Shown: positions 16,122-24,412 of the stretch, in pieces
How positions within the stretch are numbered: the stretch's first letter is position 1
Layout: each line of letters starts with the position of its first letter
Origin: Kiloniellaceae bacterium
Lineage (GTDB): Bacteria > Pseudomonadota > Alphaproteobacteria > Kiloniellales > Kiloniellaceae
Assembly (NCBI GenBank): GCA_009377535.1
Contig: WHTV01000011.1
Location: forward strand, 1 to 64,000
Reading direction: 5' to 3'
Length of the DNA stretch: 64,000 bases
Notes under the pieces: model-generated
What the model was told of the DNA's origin: nothing
The model's database searches: none
What the model saw: the letters and a program-made list of their open reading frames with translations, nothing else
Program-made: the position numbers and the translations under genes

Positions 16122-16224
16122 TGTCACCCTCGCACTTGATGCGAGGGTCCATGGTTGGGCTTGGCGTCTGGCCCCGCAATGGATCCCGGATCGCGCTCGC
16201 TCGCGCTCGCTTGTCCGGGATGAC
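16122..16224. repeat. Two-hairpin intergenic repeat, copy 1
   Basis: Two inverted hairpins stand back to back. One is built on CCCTCGCACTTGATGCGAGGG and ends in TCCATGG. The other pairs ATCCCGGA with TCCGGGAT around an alternating gcgctcgctcgc tract. The layout GTCA-stem-TCCATG ... ATGGATC-stem-TGAC is shared with copies at 27328, 28850 and 33708. The element sits between the ATPase and first permease genes, within the operon, so it is transcribed and could act on mRNA stability. Confidence 0.6.
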
Positions 16225-16254
16225 GGCGTTGGGAACGGGCGAGAGGGCTGAAAG

Positions 16255-17169
16255 GTGAGCACCCTCAGCGAAGCCGTGGCGGAGACCTCGGTGCGGCCGG
16301 CCCGCCGGATGCCGCGGCGGCGGCTTTTCAGTCCGGGCCTGCTGGCCGCCTTGCCGGTACTGGCGCTGCTCGCCATCGGCTTCCTGGCGCCGCTGATTGC
16401 CGTGACCGCCTTCAGCTTCGCCGAGCCGCGCAGCTTCACCGTCTTCGGCGCGCCGACCCTGGAGAACTATCGGACCATCTTCAGTCCCGCGAATACGGTC
16501 TATCTCTCTTTCGTCTGGTCGCTGGTTTTCGCCGCGCTGGCGGTCGTCCTGCTGGCTCTGCTGTGCTATCCGGTCGCCTATGGGCTGGCCCACATCTTCG
16601 GCCGCTGGGCCAATCTCATCACCCTGCTGCTGGTCTTCCCGCTGTTCATCTCCGAGAACATCCGCCTGTTCGGCTGGGTGTTGTTCTTCATCAAGAACGG
16701 CGTGCTCGACGGCACCTTGAAGAGCCTCTTCGGCCTGGAGCTGCAGTCCATACTGTTCACGCCGCCGGTCATCGTCTTCGGCATGGTCTACGTCTACCTG
16801 CCCTTCATGCTGTTCCCTATGGTGCTCGGCCTGTCCATGGTGCCACGCGAGGTGGTGGAGGCGGCCGGCGACCTGGGCGCCTCGCGCCTGCAGACCTTCC
16901 GCGAGGTCGAGCTGCCGCTCGCCATGCCGGGCTTCATCATCGGCGGGCTCCTGACCTTTGTGCTGGCGGTCGGCGCCGTCGCGGAATCCAAGGTGCTGGG
17001 CGGCCAGTCGGTGATCGTCATCACCCACGACATCGAAATCGCCTTCACCTACGCCCAGAACTGGCCGCTCGGGGCTGCGCTCTCGGTGCTGCTGACGGCG
17101 GTGGTCGGCACGCTGGTGCTGCTGGTGCTGCGCTACCTCGACCTCGACCGCATCCTGGGGCGGCGCTGA
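16255..17169 (+). CDS. ABC importer permease 1, polyamine (PotB) type
   Basis: A 304-residue inner-membrane permease with a GTG start. About six membrane spans are predicted, beginning with LLAALPVLALLAIGFLAPLIAVTAF. The EAA loop that contacts the ATPase is VVEAAGDLGASRLQTFREVELPLAMPG. It pairs with the next permease, whose ATG overlaps its stop as TGATG. The family is the binding-protein-dependent permease of spermidine/putrescine type. Confidence 0.9.
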   Translation: MSTLSEAVAETSVRPARRMPRRRLFSPGLLAALPVLALLAIGFLAPLIAVTAFSFAEPRSFTVFGAPTLENYRTIFSPANTVYLSFVWSLVFAALAVVLLALLCYPVAYGLAHIFGRWANLITLLLVFPLFISENIRLFGWVLFFIKNGVLDGTLKSLFGLELQSILFTPPVIVFGMVYVYLPFMLFPMVLGLSMVPREVVEAAGDLGASRLQTFREVELPLAMPGFIIGGLLTFVLAVGAVAESKVLGGQSVIVITHDIEIAFTYAQNWPLGAALSVLLTAVVGTLVLLVLRYLDLDRILGRR

Positions 17170-17984
17170 TGGGCGGGCCCGGAAAATCGCGCGGCCCCGG
17201 CAGGATGGGGGGCTGGATCGGGGCCTGGACCCTGCTGGTTATCGTCTTCCTCTACCTGCCGGTCGCCTGCGGCGTGCTCGCCTCGCTGTCGCAGTCGCGC
17301 TACTTCGGCTTTCCCATTACCCAGTGGTCGACGCGCTGGTGGCAGCGCACGGTGGATTCGATCGAGATAGGGATTCTGATCCAGACCTCGGTCCTGATCG
17401 CCCTCATGGTAACGGCGGTCTCGGTGGTGCTGGCCTTCATGGGCGCGCTAGCCTTCGCCCGCTATGACTGGCGCGGCCGCAAGATCTTCCAGCGCATCGT
17501 GCTGCTGCCGATCTTCTTTCCCCAGGCAGTGCTCGGCCTGGCCTTGCTGTTGTGGTTCAACACCCTGGGGCTGCCGCTCTCGTGGAAGACCGCGGTCTTC
17601 GCCCACCTGGTCTGGATCGTGCCGATCGCCACCCTGATCATCTCGATCCAGGTCTACAGCTTCGATGCGGCGCTCGAGGAGGCGGCGCTCGACCTGGGCG
17701 CGACGCGCTGGCAGGTGCTGCGCGAGGTGACCCTGCCCGTGCTCGGGCCCGGCATCTTTTCGGGCGCGCTCTTTGCCTTCCTGCTGTCGTGGGGCAACTT
17801 CCCGCTGTCGCTTTACACCACCGGCGCCGATTCGACGGTGCCCGAGTATCTCTACGCCAAGATGGTGGCGGGCTACACGCCGGGAGTTCCGACGCTGGGG
17901 GCTTTGACGACCGGCGGCGCCGCCGTCATTCTGGTGGTCGGTTACGTGTCCTGGATCTTCATGCGGCGCGCGCAAGGGAGGTAG
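17169..17984 (+). CDS. ABC importer permease 2, polyamine (PotC) type
   Basis: A 271-residue inner-membrane permease starting inside the TGATG junction with permease 1. It has a short cytoplasmic Gly-rich lead, a first span TLLVIVFLYLPVACGVLASL, several further spans and the EAA loop ALEEAALDLGATRWQVLREVTLPVLGPG. The oxygenase gene begins only four bases after its stop, so transport and substrate conversion are on one transcript. Confidence 0.9.
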   Translation: MGGPGKSRGPGRMGGWIGAWTLLVIVFLYLPVACGVLASLSQSRYFGFPITQWSTRWWQRTVDSIEIGILIQTSVLIALMVTAVSVVLAFMGALAFARYDWRGRKIFQRIVLLPIFFPQAVLGLALLLWFNTLGLPLSWKTAVFAHLVWIVPIATLIISIQVYSFDAALEEAALDLGATRWQVLREVTLPVLGPGIFSGALFAFLLSWGNFPLSLYTTGADSTVPEYLYAKMVAGYTPGVPTLGALTTGGAAVILVVGYVSWIFMRRAQGR

Positions 17985-17987
17985 CCA

Positions 17988-19019
17988 ATGTCCGGTGCCG
18001 TCGAGTTGGAGGAGAGCCTGCGCGGCGCGCGGCTGGCGCTGGAGGAGATCCCGGTGATCGACTTCGCGCCCTTCCTGACCGGCGACCTCGCCGCGAGGCG
18101 GGAGGTCGCCGGGAAGATCGGCGCGGCCTGCCGCCACATCGGCTTCTTCTACCTCGCAAACCACGGCATCTCCGACGCGCTGGTCGCCCGCAGCTTCGCC
18201 GAAGCCAAGCGCTTCTTCGACCTGCCGATGGAAAAGAAGCTGGAGATCGACATCGAGAAGTCGCCTTGCCACCGCGGCTACTTCAGGGTCGGCGGCGAGA
18301 ACCTCGACCCGGCCAGGCAGAAGGCCGGCGGCGACCTCAAGGAAGGCATCAAGATCGGCCGCGACCTCGCCGCCCACCACCCGCTCGTCACAGCGGGCAC
18401 GCCGCTGCACGGCCCCAACCTCTGGCCGCGGGACCTGCCGGGCTGGCAGGGCGCCATGCAGTCCTACTTCGATGCCCTGGTCGGGCTCGGCAAGCAGATC
18501 ATGCATGCCTTCGCCCTGTCGCTCGACCTCGACGAGTGCCATTTCGACCGCCAGCTCACCGACCCCATGGCGACACTCGGCCCGCTGCACTACCCGCCGC
18601 AGCGCGGCAGCGTCACCGAGAAGCAGATCGGCGCCGGCGCCCATACAGACTTCGGTTGTCTGACCATCCTGGCGCAGGACATGAACGGCGGCCTGCAGGT
18701 GAAGAACGCCGCCGGCAGCTGGATCGATGCGACGCCGATCTCCGGCAGCTTCGTCATCAACATCGGCGACATGATGGCGCGCTGGACCAACAACCTCTTC
18801 GCCTCGACACAGCACCGGGTGATCAATGTCTCCGGCGCCGAGCGCTATTCCCTCCCCTTCTTCTTCGATCCGAACTTCCACGCCGAGGTCACGGCGCTGA
18901 AGACCTGCGTCGATGCCGACCACCCGCCGGTTTTCCCGCCGACCACCAGCGGCCAGCACCTGCTGGACATGATCGACGCGACCTTCGACTATCACAGGGA
19001 AAAGAAGGGCAAGCCTTGA
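17988..19019 (+). CDS. 2-oxoglutarate/Fe(II)-dependent oxygenase (isopenicillin N synthase-like)
   Basis: A 343-residue soluble dioxygenase of the IPNS-like family. The N-terminal DIOX_N domain starts with IPVIDFAPFLTGD and holds GFFYLANHGI. The jelly-roll core carries the iron ligands His219 and Asp221 in GAHTDFGCLTIL and His276 in STQHRVINV. The 2OG-binding Arg286/Ser288 pair is in RYSLPFFF. It is embedded in the amine-importer operon, so hydroxylation or oxidative dealkylation of the imported amine is a reasonable inference. Its stop overlaps the next start (TTGA). Confidence 0.9.
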   Translation: MSGAVELEESLRGARLALEEIPVIDFAPFLTGDLAARREVAGKIGAACRHIGFFYLANHGISDALVARSFAEAKRFFDLPMEKKLEIDIEKSPCHRGYFRVGGENLDPARQKAGGDLKEGIKIGRDLAAHHPLVTAGTPLHGPNLWPRDLPGWQGAMQSYFDALVGLGKQIMHAFALSLDLDECHFDRQLTDPMATLGPLHYPPQRGSVTEKQIGAGAHTDFGCLTILAQDMNGGLQVKNAAGSWIDATPISGSFVINIGDMMARWTNNLFASTQHRVINVSGAERYSLPFFFDPNFHAEVTALKTCVDADHPPVFPPTTSGQHLLDMIDATFDYHREKKGKP

Positions 19020-19654
19020 CCGGGAACTACGATTTCAGCCTCACCGCCGGGCACGCCGCCCTGCTGGTCGTCGACCTGCAGCGGGGCTTCTGCGATCCTC
19101 AGGTGAGCGAGGCTCTGGGCTTCGACAGCAGCCCTCATTTCCGGCAGCGGGTCGATGATCTGGTGCTGCCCAACGCCTGCCGCCTGATCGCCGCGGCGCG
19201 CAGCGCCGGGGTCGAGGTGATCTACACGGTGATCGAAGCGCTGACGGCCGACGGCCGCGACCGCAGCCTCGACCACAAACGCTCGCACTTCCTCATTCCC
19301 AAGGGCTCGGCCGGCGGCGAAGTGATGCCCGAGATCGCGCCGGCGGGCGACGAGATGGTGCTGGCGAAGACCGCCTCGGGCATCTTCAACGCCACCAACA
19401 TCGACTACCTCCTGCGCAACCTGGGCATCGAGCGGCTGGCGATCCTGGGTGTCTACAGCCACCAGTGCGTGGAGTCCGCCGTGCGCGACGCCGCCGACCG
19501 CGGCTATCTCGTGACCCTGGTGTCTGACGCCTGCGCGGCGAAGACGGCGGCGCAGGAAGCCGCCACCGCCGAGGGCATGAGGGCCTACGCCCGCGTCACC
19601 GCGACCGAGGATCTGCTGAAGGAACTGCATGCCCGGGGAGTCTCGGCCGCATGA
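19016..19654 (+). CDS. Cysteine hydrolase, isochorismatase family
   Basis: A 212-residue alpha/beta hydrolase with the Asp-Lys-Cys triad: Asp in LLVVDLQRGF, Lys in LAKTASGIFNATNI and Cys in GVYSHQCVESAVRDA. Relatives cleave amides such as nicotinamide, N-carbamoylsarcosine or ureidoacrylate. I start it at the TTG at 19016, which overlaps the oxygenase stop as TTGA; no ATG or GTG fits before the first conserved strand. An amidase role in release of an amine or ammonia would suit this operon. Confidence 0.85.
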   Translation: MTGNYDFSLTAGHAALLVVDLQRGFCDPQVSEALGFDSSPHFRQRVDDLVLPNACRLIAAARSAGVEVIYTVIEALTADGRDRSLDHKRSHFLIPKGSAGGEVMPEIAPAGDEMVLAKTASGIFNATNIDYLLRNLGIERLAILGVYSHQCVESAVRDAADRGYLVTLVSDACAAKTAAQEAATAEGMRAYARVTATEDLLKELHARGVSAA

Positions 19655-20391
19655 GGCGCCCGCTCGTCGGCGTCACCGCCGACCTCCGCACCTACAACAA
19701 CTCCCTCATGCACACGGTCGGCGACAAATACGCCCGAGCAGTCTGGGAGGCGGCCGGTTGCACGCCGATGATCATCCCGGCGATGGCAGAAAGTCAGGAG
19801 GTGATGGACCTGCTGGACTCCCTCGACGGCCTGCTGTTCACCGGCAGCCCCTCCAACGTGCACCCGACGCGCTACGGCCGCGACCCGCACGAGAGCGCCG
19901 AGCCCTACGACGAGGCGCGCGACGCGGTGACCTTCCCGCTGATCGACGCGGCGCTGGAAAAGGGCCTGCCGAGCCTCTTCATCTGCCGCGGCTTCCAGGA
20001 GCTGAACGCCGCCCTCGGCGGCACCCTGCACGCTCGGCTGCACGAGGTGGAAGGCCGCCTCGATCACCGCATGCCGCGGGACGACGACATGGACCTGCGC
20101 TACGGCCTGCGCCATTCCATGCGCTTCATCCCCGGCGGCATCTTCGCAGAGATCGCCGGCGCCACGGAGATCCAGGTGAACTCCCTGCACGGCCAGGGGA
20201 TCGACGAAGCGGCGCCGGGCATCGAGATCGAAGGCCGCGCCCCCGACGGCACGCCGGAGGCCGTCTCCGTGAAAGGCGCCAAGCGCCTTGCTGTCGGCGT
20301 CCAGTGGCACCCGGAGTACAAGCCGCTGCAGAACGACTTCTCCACCCGCCTCTTCCGCGCCTTCTCCGAGGCCGTGCACGGGAAGAATTGA
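19651..20391 (+). CDS. Gamma-glutamyl-gamma-aminobutyrate hydrolase-like (PuuD) class I glutamine amidotransferase
   Basis: A 246-residue hydrolase. The nucleophile Cys112 lies in FICRGFQELNAALGG and the His/Glu pair in VQWHPEYKPL (His220, Glu222). NSLHGQGID is a further PuuD-type block. PuuD removes gamma-glutamyl groups at the end of the gamma-glutamylated putrescine pathway, so with the two glutamine-synthetase-family ligases it closes a ligation/hydrolysis cycle. The ATG overlaps the previous stop as ATGA. It is the last gene of the importer operon. Confidence 0.9.
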   Translation: MRRPLVGVTADLRTYNNSLMHTVGDKYARAVWEAAGCTPMIIPAMAESQEVMDLLDSLDGLLFTGSPSNVHPTRYGRDPHESAEPYDEARDAVTFPLIDAALEKGLPSLFICRGFQELNAALGGTLHARLHEVEGRLDHRMPRDDDMDLRYGLRHSMRFIPGGIFAEIAGATEIQVNSLHGQGIDEAAPGIEIEGRAPDGTPEAVSVKGAKRLAVGVQWHPEYKPLQNDFSTRLFRAFSEAVHGKN

Positions 20392-20413
20392 GGCCTTCCC
20401 CCGCGAAAGCGCT

Positions 20414-20438
20414 TGAAACCGAGACGCGAATTTGCGAC
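20414..20438 (+). promoter_or_regulatory. Conserved upstream element of the first S41 gene
   Basis: The 25-base element begins TGAAACC and ends GAATTTGCGAC. The same element with four mismatches lies at 22154-22178 before the second S41 gene. Both are 33-40 bases ahead of the ribosome-binding region. CTTGAAA resembles a sigma-32 or ECF minus-35. The class of promoter is a guess; the duplication itself is direct. Confidence 0.45.
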
Positions 20439-20477
20439 TCCTCTACAATCTCAAAGCTTGGGGGAGGCGGCAGACGG

Positions 20478-22061
20478 ATGCGGAGATTCTGGGCTTGGGC
20501 GCTCTGCGCGCCTCTCCTCGTGGGGCTTGGGGGCTGTGCAGGCCCGCGCCCCAACCTGCACGAGCCGACCGAGACGGAAGTAGCGGCCAACCTGCGCACC
20601 GCCTTCGACTATCTCTACGACAACTACTACGAAGAGATCCGGCTGGAGAACGTCGTCATCCCCGGCCTGGAGAATCTCCGCGTCCTGGAGCCCGACCTCA
20701 GTGTGGCTCTCGCGAGAATTTCGAAAATCGAGGCCTATGTGGAGGTGCGGCTGCGGGACGAACTGATCTACCGCGTCCGGGATGCTGCGTGGTATGCGGG
20801 AGACGGCTGGTCCGCCATCGTGCGGAGCACGATCAAGGCGCTGCGGACGGCGTCGCCCAGAATGGCCGACGCCACCTGGGTCGAGACCACGGACCTCGTT
20901 CTCGCAGGTGTTGCCAAAGCTCTGGACAGCAACGCCGTCTACCTTTCCCGCTCGGAAATGAAGGCCGTTGGATTGGTCGTCGATGACGAATCCGCAAAAG
21001 ACGACGGCATCAAGAAACCCCGTGAGCAAAAGGCCGCAGCCGGCATCCGGCTGCGCTACCTGGATCGCACGACCAGGATAGCGCAGGTCCGGCGCAATTC
21101 GGCCGCGGCACAGGCCGGGCTTCGCCCCGGAGACACCGTCGAGACCCTTGAAGGCCAACCGGCGGACACCTACTCCCGCCTGCAGATGAACATGCAGTTC
21201 GTCGGAACGCCGGACAGCGAAATGACCCTGACCGTCCGCAGAGCCGACGGCACCGAACACCGGACCGTCGTTTTGCGGCGCGAGACCGTCGATGATGACT
21301 CACCGGTTGCAATGTGGCGCAACGGCATTCTCTATTTGCAGGTCACCGATCTCTGGGGCGAGACGGTTGATTACGTCAAGAAGCTGCTGCAGGCGGAACG
21401 GGAAAAGGCCGCTGAGGGCGTGTCCGGGATCGTCATCCACCTGCGCGGCACCGCCGTGGCCAGCCCCTTCGCCGCTGCACGCTTCCTGGACGTCTTCTAT
21501 GAGGGCGACGAACGCTATTTCAGTACCATTGGTCAGTCGTATCTCGGGAACTACACCTTCCGGCCCCGCGAGAGGCCGGAGGACACAGCAATCCGCCTGG
21601 TTGTCCTGGCGAACGGCGAGACGGCGGCGGCCGCTGAAGGCATGGTGCTGGCGCTTCAGGATCTGGGACGTGCCGTCGTCGTCGGCAGCGCCACCAGCGG
21701 CCAGGGCTATCTGCAGACCGGTTCATTTCTGTTGAACGGAGGCCTTATCGCCTTTCCCTACGCCCGCCTCGTTACGCCTGCGAATTTTGCGATCGAAAAG
21801 CGTGGCGTACTGCCCACGGTTTGCAGTGGCGCCCTGAATGAGGGCCAAGCCGCCGTCGTGCAGTTGAAGAGTGGCCAAGGGATCATCAATCAGGCGACCA
21901 GGAACCGCAAAATCGCCACAGGCAACAATGCCGCCATCCGGGCACACCGCGATTTCTGCCCGCCACGCATCGACCAGGACGACCGCGACCTTGAGCTGGC
22001 CGAAGCGATCCTCGCGGACCCGACTCTCTACGATCAGATCCTTGCTGCGGGAACGAACTGA
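20478..22061 (+). CDS. S41-like PDZ lipoprotein, probable pseudo-peptidase, copy 1
   Basis: A 527-residue exported lipoprotein-like protein; the signal peptide ends in the lipobox LGGC. An N-terminal helical region is followed by a PDZ domain (VRRNSAAAQAGLRPGDTVETLEG, about residues 200-250) and a C-terminal-processing-protease fold. In the active-site loop ANGETAAAAEGMVLALQD the position of the catalytic Ser is Ala384. The Lys 25 residues later is Gln409 in SATSGQG. Both catalytic residues appear lost, so it is probably a scaffold or regulator rather than a protease. GGGGAGG precedes the ATG. A paralogue follows directly. Confidence 0.8.
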   Translation: MRRFWAWALCAPLLVGLGGCAGPRPNLHEPTETEVAANLRTAFDYLYDNYYEEIRLENVVIPGLENLRVLEPDLSVALARISKIEAYVEVRLRDELIYRVRDAAWYAGDGWSAIVRSTIKALRTASPRMADATWVETTDLVLAGVAKALDSNAVYLSRSEMKAVGLVVDDESAKDDGIKKPREQKAAAGIRLRYLDRTTRIAQVRRNSAAAQAGLRPGDTVETLEGQPADTYSRLQMNMQFVGTPDSEMTLTVRRADGTEHRTVVLRRETVDDDSPVAMWRNGILYLQVTDLWGETVDYVKKLLQAEREKAAEGVSGIVIHLRGTAVASPFAAARFLDVFYEGDERYFSTIGQSYLGNYTFRPRERPEDTAIRLVVLANGETAAAAEGMVLALQDLGRAVVVGSATSGQGYLQTGSFLLNGGLIAFPYARLVTPANFAIEKRGVLPTVCSGALNEGQAAVVQLKSGQGIINQATRNRKIATGNNAAIRAHRDFCPPRIDQDDRDLELAEAILADPTLYDQILAAGTN

Positions 22062-22153
22062 GCCTGCAGGTCAGGCAACAGCAATCGCCAGGGCCGTGCG
22101 CGGCACGGACCAGGCTGCATCGCAAAACCCTCCCCGAAGGGTTGCATTCGCCC

Positions 22154-22178
22154 TGAAACCTTTACGGGAATTTGCGAC
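22154..22178 (+). promoter_or_regulatory. Conserved upstream element of the second S41 gene
   Basis: TGAAACC then GAATTTGCGAC at the same relative positions as in the element at 20414-20438. It lies 33 bases upstream of the GTG start at 22212. Conservation before both paralogues suggests that each has its own promoter under the same control. Confidence 0.45.
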
Positions 22179-22211
22179 CTCTTAGAAAGCGGCGGAAGCA
22201 GGGAGACAAAT

Positions 22212-23741
22212 GTGCAGGCGCTCGTAACGCAGGGGCTTTCGTCTCTGGTGGTCATCGCAATGCTCACAGGCTGCGCAGGCAGCGACGGTCTGGACGGCTC
22301 CCTGTCAATGGGCCAAGCCCAGCGAACCATCGAAACCGCACTTGAGGATATCGAAGACATCTACTACCGGGAGACCAAGGCCTCGGAGCTCGTCGATGCC
22401 GGCGTGGGAGGGATTCACAAGCGCTATCCCGCGGTCGCGTTCAGCCGGCAGGGCGAGGCGATCGTTGTTACCGTCGAGGGAAACCCTGTCTACGATCTCG
22501 CAATCCAAAACGACAAGGGAGCGTCGGACAAGTGGGCCGAACAGTTGGCGCTGATGCTGGTGCAGATCGCGGCGACGCTGAATGGCGACGATAAGCCCGA
22601 CCTCGCGGATTTGACCGACAGCTTCCTGGATGGCACCGCCGACAGCCTCGACACGTTTACCGGTTACAAGTCGCCGCGCGAAGCCAGGGCCGAACGCCAG
22701 AGGTCCGACGGCAAACCGGGCACCCTCGGCATCCGCGTGAAGCCCGAAGCCAGCGGTCTACGGATCGTGCAGATCTACGATGCGGACGCGCTTGGATCGG
22801 GTCTGTTGCGCCGGGGGGACTTAGTCGTCGAGATCGACGGGGTTCCTACGACCGGCATAACCGAGGGTACCTTTCATGACCTCATCCGTGGCGCAGTTGG
22901 CAGCCCCGTCGTCCTCAAAATCCTGCGTTCCGATGACGAGGCGCCGGTTACCGTGACCTTGCAGCGTGAAAAGGATGATGCCAATGCCGTCGCAGTCTTC
23001 CGGGAAGGCAATATCCAGCGGATTGTGGCGGTGCGATTTCATGAGCGTATGGCGAACGATTTGCGGGACCTGCTGTACGACCTGAAGAACGAGCCACAAC
23101 CGGCCAAGGGAGTCATCTTCGATCTGCGGAACAATCCCGGGGGCCTTCTCCATTCCGTCGTCTCTACCGCCGACTTCTTTCTGAGCAAGGAGCGCATCTT
23201 CACGACCCGCGGCCGCCATAAGGACAGCCACCAGAATTTCATAGCCTCGTCGACGCCGCAGGCAATCGACCAGCCTCTGGTAGTGCTCGTCGACCAGGAC
23301 TCCGCCGCCGGCAGTGAGATCGTGGCGGCAGCCTTGCAAGACAACGGGCGAGCCGTCGTGGTCGGCACGGCCACTTTCGGCAGAGGCACGATTCAGACGG
23401 CTCTGCCCATGCCGAACCACGGCGTATTCGGCCTCACCTGGGCGCAGATGCACAGCCCGGCCGGCTACCGTCTCGATAAGCGCGGCGTAATGCCTACTGT
23501 CTGCACTGGCGGCAGCGTGACGGCGGGGGAGGTTGTCGGCGCCCTGCGCAGCGGTGGCGGCGTCATCGCCCGCGGCATCCGCACCCGGGACGTCGACCTG
23601 GAAGACGCCGCCGCGGTCGAGGCCTTCCGCGCGCTCTGCCCACCACGCGAGGACGGGGCCGATGATGTCGCGCTGGAGGTCACCAAGGCAATCCTGGCGG
23701 ACCCGGCGCTTTACAACCGAGTCTTGGCGGCCGCACCGTAG
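22212..23741 (+). CDS. S41-like PDZ lipoprotein, probable pseudo-peptidase, copy 2
   Basis: A 509-residue exported protein with GTG start; the lipobox is MLTGC. The PDZ domain spans about residues 175-255 (GLLRRGDLVVEIDGVPTTG). The protease fold follows with VIFDLRNNPGG, the substrate-loop block typical of S41. In LVDQDSAAGSEIVAAALQD the catalytic Ser position is Ala366, although a Ser stands two residues earlier. The Lys 25 residues on is Arg391 in ATFGRGTIQ. It is closer to active CtpA than copy 1 but still lacks the Ser/Lys pair. The C-termini of both copies share CPPR and ILADP-LY motifs, confirming common origin. Confidence 0.82.
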   Translation: MQALVTQGLSSLVVIAMLTGCAGSDGLDGSLSMGQAQRTIETALEDIEDIYYRETKASELVDAGVGGIHKRYPAVAFSRQGEAIVVTVEGNPVYDLAIQNDKGASDKWAEQLALMLVQIAATLNGDDKPDLADLTDSFLDGTADSLDTFTGYKSPREARAERQRSDGKPGTLGIRVKPEASGLRIVQIYDADALGSGLLRRGDLVVEIDGVPTTGITEGTFHDLIRGAVGSPVVLKILRSDDEAPVTVTLQREKDDANAVAVFREGNIQRIVAVRFHERMANDLRDLLYDLKNEPQPAKGVIFDLRNNPGGLLHSVVSTADFFLSKERIFTTRGRHKDSHQNFIASSTPQAIDQPLVVLVDQDSAAGSEIVAAALQDNGRAVVVGTATFGRGTIQTALPMPNHGVFGLTWAQMHSPAGYRLDKRGVMPTVCTGGSVTAGEVVGALRSGGGVIARGIRTRDVDLEDAAAVEAFRALCPPREDGADDVALEVTKAILADPALYNRVLAAAP

Positions 23742-23745
23742 CGCC

Positions 23746-24330
23746 TCAGCCCCCCGTCCCGCCCTTGATGACGCCGCAGGCGATGCGGTCGCCGGCATCG
23801 CCGGCCGGGTCGCTGCGGTAGTCGTCGGCGCCGGCGTGGACCACGATGGCGGCGCCGTCATCGTCGAGCAGTTCGTCGGACAGCGTCAGCTGCGCGTTGA
23901 AGACCTCGAGCGTCACCTCGCCGGAGCTGGGCACGTGGAAATTGGGCATGTCGCCTGCGTGCATGCCTTCCGGCACCTCCAGGCCATGCTTGGCACCGGT
24001 CGGATTGAAATGGCCGCCGGCGGAGGTGAACGGCGGCTCGCAGCTGCCGGTCTCATGCACGTGGAAGGCATGGACTCCTTCCGGCAGATTCTCCAGGCTA
24101 ACGATGAGCAGCGTCCCGTGTGGCGTTTCCGTCAGCTCCACCGTGCCCACGGGCTCGCCCTCGGCATCCACCATGGCCGCACTCGCGCTGTCCTCCGGGG
24201 CGGCCGAGGCCGCGGAGGCCAGGGCCAGGCCGGTCACAGCCAGGATCGCGCTCAGCAGGCCGGCCAGCGCCGCCTGCGATCGGAGATCGCGCGCTTCAGC
24301 GCGGGTGGAAACGGTTCGAAAAATTGACAT
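23746..24330 (-). CDS. sodC: Periplasmic Cu/Zn superoxide dismutase
   Basis: A 194-residue exported enzyme that dismutates superoxide. The metal ligands are in FHVHETGSC, GGHFNPTGAKHG and VVHAGADDYRSDP. The disulfide cysteines (GSCEPP and IACGV) are present. The long N-terminus (about 55 residues) holds a hydrophobic export segment AALAGLLSAILAVTGLALASAASA. GGAGG before the ATG at 24330 sets the start. It converges on the second S41 gene with only four bases between the stops. Confidence 0.93.
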   Translation of the reverse strand: MSIFRTVSTRAEARDLRSQAALAGLLSAILAVTGLALASAASAAPEDSASAAMVDAEGEPVGTVELTETPHGTLLIVSLENLPEGVHAFHVHETGSCEPPFTSAGGHFNPTGAKHGLEVPEGMHAGDMPNFHVPSSGEVTLEVFNAQLTLSDELLDDDGAAIVVHAGADDYRSDPAGDAGDRIACGVIKGGTGG

Positions 24331-24412
24331 ATTGCCTCCTGGCAGGGGGGTTATCAGGATGAACGCGGGCAGCACACGCGGGTTCCGTCGGCCCCGCCCC
24401 GGTGCAAGGCGC

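Noticed and set aside
17552-19654. Apparent 700-codon frame joining permease, oxygenase and hydrolase regions
   Set aside because: Only the last 212 codons are real (isochorismatase-family hydrolase); the rest is out-of-frame permease and oxygenase sequence.
19629-22061. Apparent 810-codon frame across the PuuD-like and first S41 genes
   Set aside because: The first third is PuuD-like sequence read out of frame; the S41 protein starts at 20478 with its own signal peptide and ribosome-binding site.
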